Shown: positions 61,524 to 64,000 of the stretch, one piece after another
How positions within the stretch are numbered: the stretch's first letter is position 1
Layout: every line of letters begins with the position of its first letter
Position numbers and translations under genes: made by a program
Notes under the pieces: model-generated
Databases searched by the model: none
Told to the model about the DNA's origin: nothing
The model's input: only the letters and a program-made list of their open reading frames with translations
NCBI RefSeq assembly: GCF_000512695.2
Contig: NZ_AZRW02000003.1
Span: forward strand, 1 to 64,000
Direction: 5' to 3'
DNA: 64,000 nucleotides
Source of the DNA: Pseudomonas sp. QTF5
GTDB taxonomy: Bacteria; Pseudomonadota; Gammaproteobacteria; Pseudomonadales; Pseudomonadaceae

Positions 61524-62516
61524 ATGACTTCAGTGAAAGACGTTGCACAGCTGGCCGGCGTGTCCCTGATGACGGTTTCTCGAGCGCTCAATAACCCGGA
61601 AAAACTGAGCCCCGAAACCCTTCAGCGGGTGCGTCGCGCCATTGATGAACTGCAATTCGTACCGAGCCTGTCGGCGCGCAAGATGCGCGGCGACAACCTC
61701 CAGTCGCGAACCATCGGAGTGTTCGCGCTGGACACCGCGACCACACCGTTCGCGGTCGAACTGTTGCTGTCCATCGAACAGACCGCGCAGCAAGCCGGCT
61801 GGAATGTCTTTATCCTCAACCTGTTGAGCAACCCGCCCACCGACCAGAACATCGACCTGATGTTGTCGCACCGTCCCGACGGGTTGATCTTCAGCGCCAT
61901 GGGGTTTCGCCAGGTGAGCATTCCCGAGCGCTTGAAGAGTAAACCCCTGGTACTCGCCAATTGCCTGGCAGATGACAGACACTTGGTGAGTTATGTGCCG
62001 GACGACGAATCGGGGCAGTATCGCGCCGTACATCACGCGTTGAGCCAAGGCTATCGGCGCCCTCTGTGTATCAATCTGCCCAAACAGAGTCTGGCCTGGG
62101 GCCTGCGACAAAAAGGCCTGCAGCGTGCCTGTCAGGCATTCGGGCTGTTGCCTGACGCACTCCTGCAATACAACCTTTCCGATCATGACGCCTATGGTGA
62201 AACCGCAACCATCCTCGACCGGCACATCATCGAAGGTCGTCCCCAGTTCGATGTTCTGATCTGTGGCAACGACCGCATTGCCTTTTGTGCTTATCAGCTG
62301 CTTTTAGGCCGTGGCCTGAAAATTCCCGACGATGTCGCCGTGCTCGGCTATGACAACATGATCGGCATCGCCGAACTGTTCATCCCGCCGCTGACCACCG
62401 TGCAACTGCCGTACTACGAGATCGGTCGCAATGCTGCCCTGCACCTGATCGAGGCCCTCGAGGTATCGGGAGCCCAGCCCGTTGATTGTCCATTGGTGGT
62501 CAGGGCGTCGTTATGA
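61524..62516 (+). CDS. LacI-family regulator (ScrR-like)
   Basis: This is a 330-residue repressor. The N-terminal helix-turn-helix and hinge read VKDVAQLAGVSLMTVSRALN (4-23) and VPSLSARKM. The periplasmic-binding-like sensor has LDTATTPFAVELLLSIEQTA, HRPDGLIFSAMG, VPDDESGQYRAVHHAL and VAVLGYDNMIGIAELFIPPL. It is 92 bp downstream of the GH32 gene and is the obvious regulator of the sucrose genes through the palindrome at 55620-55631. Confidence 0.93.
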   Translation: MTSVKDVAQLAGVSLMTVSRALNNPEKLSPETLQRVRRAIDELQFVPSLSARKMRGDNLQSRTIGVFALDTATTPFAVELLLSIEQTAQQAGWNVFILNLLSNPPTDQNIDLMLSHRPDGLIFSAMGFRQVSIPERLKSKPLVLANCLADDRHLVSYVPDDESGQYRAVHHALSQGYRRPLCINLPKQSLAWGLRQKGLQRACQAFGLLPDALLQYNLSDHDAYGETATILDRHIIEGRPQFDVLICGNDRIAFCAYQLLLGRGLKIPDDVAVLGYDNMIGIAELFIPPLTTVQLPYYEIGRNAALHLIEALEVSGAQPVDCPLVVRASL

Positions 62517-62550
62517 GGGATCGAGCAGAACACGCGGCCTGAAAACGTAC

Positions 62551-62571
62551 GCGGGGAGCCTGCCTCCCCGC
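62551..62571. terminator. Hairpin between convergent LacI and receptor genes
   Basis: GCGGGGAG (62551-62558) and CTCCCCGC (62564-62571) form a strong 8-bp stem around CCTGC. There is no T-run, but its position between convergent genes fits a bidirectional end. Confidence 0.5.
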
Positions 62572-62581
62572 GCTCATGGGT

Positions 62582-64000
62582 TTACATGTCGTAACGCAGA
62601 ACCATGCCCACCGTGCGCGGTGCGCCGACGTCGATGATGTCGTCGTTGCGGTTGTTGGTGACGTATTCCTTGTCGAAGGCGTTTTTCACGAAACCGGATA
62701 CGGCGATGTTCTTGGTGACCTTGTACTCGGTGTTGAAGTTGACCAGCACGTAGTTGTCGCTCTTGAGCTCGCCGGTTACCTGACCGTCCGCGTCGAACAG
62801 GTATTCCGACGGCGTGGTGCTCTGGTAAGTGACGTCCGTGCTGAAGGTCAGACGGTCGTCCCAGCGATAGGTACCACCCACCGACATCTTGTACTTGGGC
62901 GAATAGAGGAACGACTCGCCGCTCCTGTCCTCGCCATCACCCGTGACGAAGTCCTTGTACTTGCTATCGGTGATAGCGCCACCCGCGGTCAGCGTCAGCT
63001 GTTCGGTGATGTCTTTCTCAACGAAGACTTCCAGACCCTTGATCTCACTGCGACCGGCGTTGTAGATCTGAGAGAAGTCGCTACCGCTCTTCCGGATACT
63101 GACCTGCTGGTCCTTCCAATCCGTGTAGTACAAGTTGGCACGGGTACGCAGGCTCTTGTCGAAGAACGAACCACGGTAGGACAGTTCGTAGTTGGTGGTG
63201 TATTCCGGATCGTAGGCCTGGTGGCCGCCACCGGCGCGCACGTTGACGCCACCGCCGCGGTAGCCTTTTTGCACCATAAAGCCGAGGTACTGATCCGTGG
63301 CCAGCTCGTAGTCGATACCGAGTTTCGGCAGTACAGCGTCAAATGATTTGCTGACTTGGCCTGCGCTGGAGAAGTCATCCTGTTCAACGTCGGTGTCGTT
63401 GGTCTCGTGGTCGTAGCGCAGACCGGTGATCAACGTCCAGCGCGGCGCGAACGTCCAGTTGACTTCACCGAACACCGCCTTGTTTTCAATCTTGGTATCG
63501 CCCTTGACGGTCGCGAACAGTTCGTTATCGAACAACAACCGGTCGTGGAAGTTGTTGGTGTTGTGGCCATAATAGGCACCCACGAAACTCTTCACCGTGT
63601 CCGCGCTGTAATTCAGACGCAGCTCCTGGCTGAACAGGTCGCCGTCCTGCTTGCGCAGAATGACTTCGTTGGCTTCAGCGGTCTGGTCGAAGTCCAGACG
63701 ATTGCTGTAATCAGAACGGGTGTTGGCGGTCAAGCTTGTCAGCGTCCAGGCATCATTCAGCCGGTAATCCACTTTGGCGCTGAGGGTGTCCTGCTTGAGG
63801 TTGTCGAATGCCTTGGTATTGGACGAAATATCGTAATAGCTGGGTTTGCCATTAACACGCATTGTCGAGCGATCGCCCTGACGGTGTTCGCTATGGGCAT
63901 AGGTCAGCAAAACGTCTGTGTCGTCATTGGGCAGGATCAGCAACTTGCCTCGGGAGTTGCTGGTGCGATGGGGATTGGCGTCGTCGCCGAGCGCGATGTT
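62582..64000 (-). CDS. TonB-dependent receptor, C-terminal part (5' end outside window)
   Basis: The minus-strand frame is open to the window edge, giving at least 472 residues of an outer-membrane barrel. It shows FGEVNWTFAPRWTLITGLRY, YDPEYTTNYELSYRGSFFDK, ITEQLTLTAGGAITDSKYKD and the terminal PRTVGMVLRYDM, with the barrel ending in Met where Phe is usual. The plug and signal peptide lie beyond 64000. Its location beside the sucrose locus allows a sugar-uptake role, as in known sucrose TonB systems, but a siderophore or other ligand is equally possible. Confidence 0.85.
   Translation of the reverse strand, partial: NIALGDDANPHRTSNSRGKLLILPNDDTDVLLTYAHSEHRQGDRSTMRVNGKPSYYDISSNTKAFDNLKQDTLSAKVDYRLNDAWTLTSLTANTRSDYSNRLDFDQTAEANEVILRKQDGDLFSQELRLNYSADTVKSFVGAYYGHNTNNFHDRLLFDNELFATVKGDTKIENKAVFGEVNWTFAPRWTLITGLRYDHETNDTDVEQDDFSSAGQVSKSFDAVLPKLGIDYELATDQYLGFMVQKGYRGGGVNVRAGGGHQAYDPEYTTNYELSYRGSFFDKSLRTRANLYYTDWKDQQVSIRKSGSDFSQIYNAGRSEIKGLEVFVEKDITEQLTLTAGGAITDSKYKDFVTGDGEDRSGESFLYSPKYKMSVGGTYRWDDRLTFSTDVTYQSTTPSEYLFDADGQVTGELKSDNYVLVNFNTEYKVTKNIAVSGFVKNAFDKEYVTNNRNDDIIDVGAPRTVGMVLRYDM

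Overview
The window reads as chromosome of a fluorescent-group Pseudomonas. Supporting signs are a PhaG-type 3-hydroxyacyl-ACP enzyme, an MtlR/MtlE polyol locus, an assimilatory NirBD locus, a DUF6124 (DUF3077-type) gene, SCO1/PCuAC copper proteins, several TonB-dependent receptors, and many Pseudomonas-type REP inverted pairs (GTGGGAGCGGGCTTGCCCGC-like arms). The REPs occur only to the right of about 25 kb.

Region 1 (1-22.5 kb) is an accessory segment. Its left end holds insertion-sequence debris (an IS66 transposase fragment cut by an IS21-like end). Its right end holds a decayed IS66 element lying against the 3' end of a tRNA-Cys gene, which is where a genomic island would integrate. The cargo is stress and sulfur metabolism: acpH, an AhpD-like protein, an Old Yellow Enzyme with altered active-site residues, a small tautomerase, a KefF/KefC-like glutathione-gated K+ efflux pair, thioredoxin, a FrnE-like DsbA protein, two related TetR regulators, an SDR, an OsmC-like protein, a secreted protein of 13-residue repeats, an amino-acid permease, a MetC-like lyase, and a sulfide-oxidation unit (FisR-like sigma-54 activator, persulfide dioxygenase, DUF442-sulfide:quinone oxidoreductase fusion, TauE/SafE exporter). 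A palindrome of the type CTACCA-N6-TGGTAG recurs in at least four intergenic regions, suggesting a TetR regulon. A plausible logic is that the lyase releases sulfide or other reactive sulfur, the SQR/PDO unit oxidises it, TauE exports sulfite, and the OYE/Kef/thiol proteins deal with electrophile and thiol damage.

Region 2 (22.5-30 kb) starts the core-like part: a MtlR-like AraC regulator, a polyol-binding protein gene with a large in-frame internal deletion, a sorbitol-dehydrogenase-like SDR, a CBS-domain protein, and nirB-nirD. The nirBD leader carries a sigma-54 promoter, two hexaloop hairpins of the ANTAR-target type and an intrinsic terminator sharing a strand with the second hairpin. 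That is a complete nitrate-responsive antitermination architecture.

Region 3 (30-41 kb) holds a DUF6124 gene behind a long structured leader, a SCO1-PCuAC pair, a TerC/Alx membrane protein, a folD copy, a SnoaL-like secreted protein, a four-gene signalling operon with overlapping genes (GAF-HisKA_3 kinase, NarL-type regulator, CHASE3 hybrid kinase, single-domain regulator) and phaG.

Region 4 (41-53.5 kb) has gene remnants (GST, a LysR-like tail, an aminotransferase), two TonB-dependent receptors (one under a Fur box), homospermidine synthase, a universal stress protein with a phosphoribosyltransferase, a DUF3422 protein and a solute-binding protein.

Region 5 (53.5-64 kb) is a sucrose-utilisation locus: a ScrY-like porin divergent from a binding protein, two permeases, an ATPase, a GH32 hydrolase and a LacI regulator, with a perfect GTTAACGTTAAC palindrome in the divergent promoter region. 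A TonB-dependent receptor runs off the right edge.
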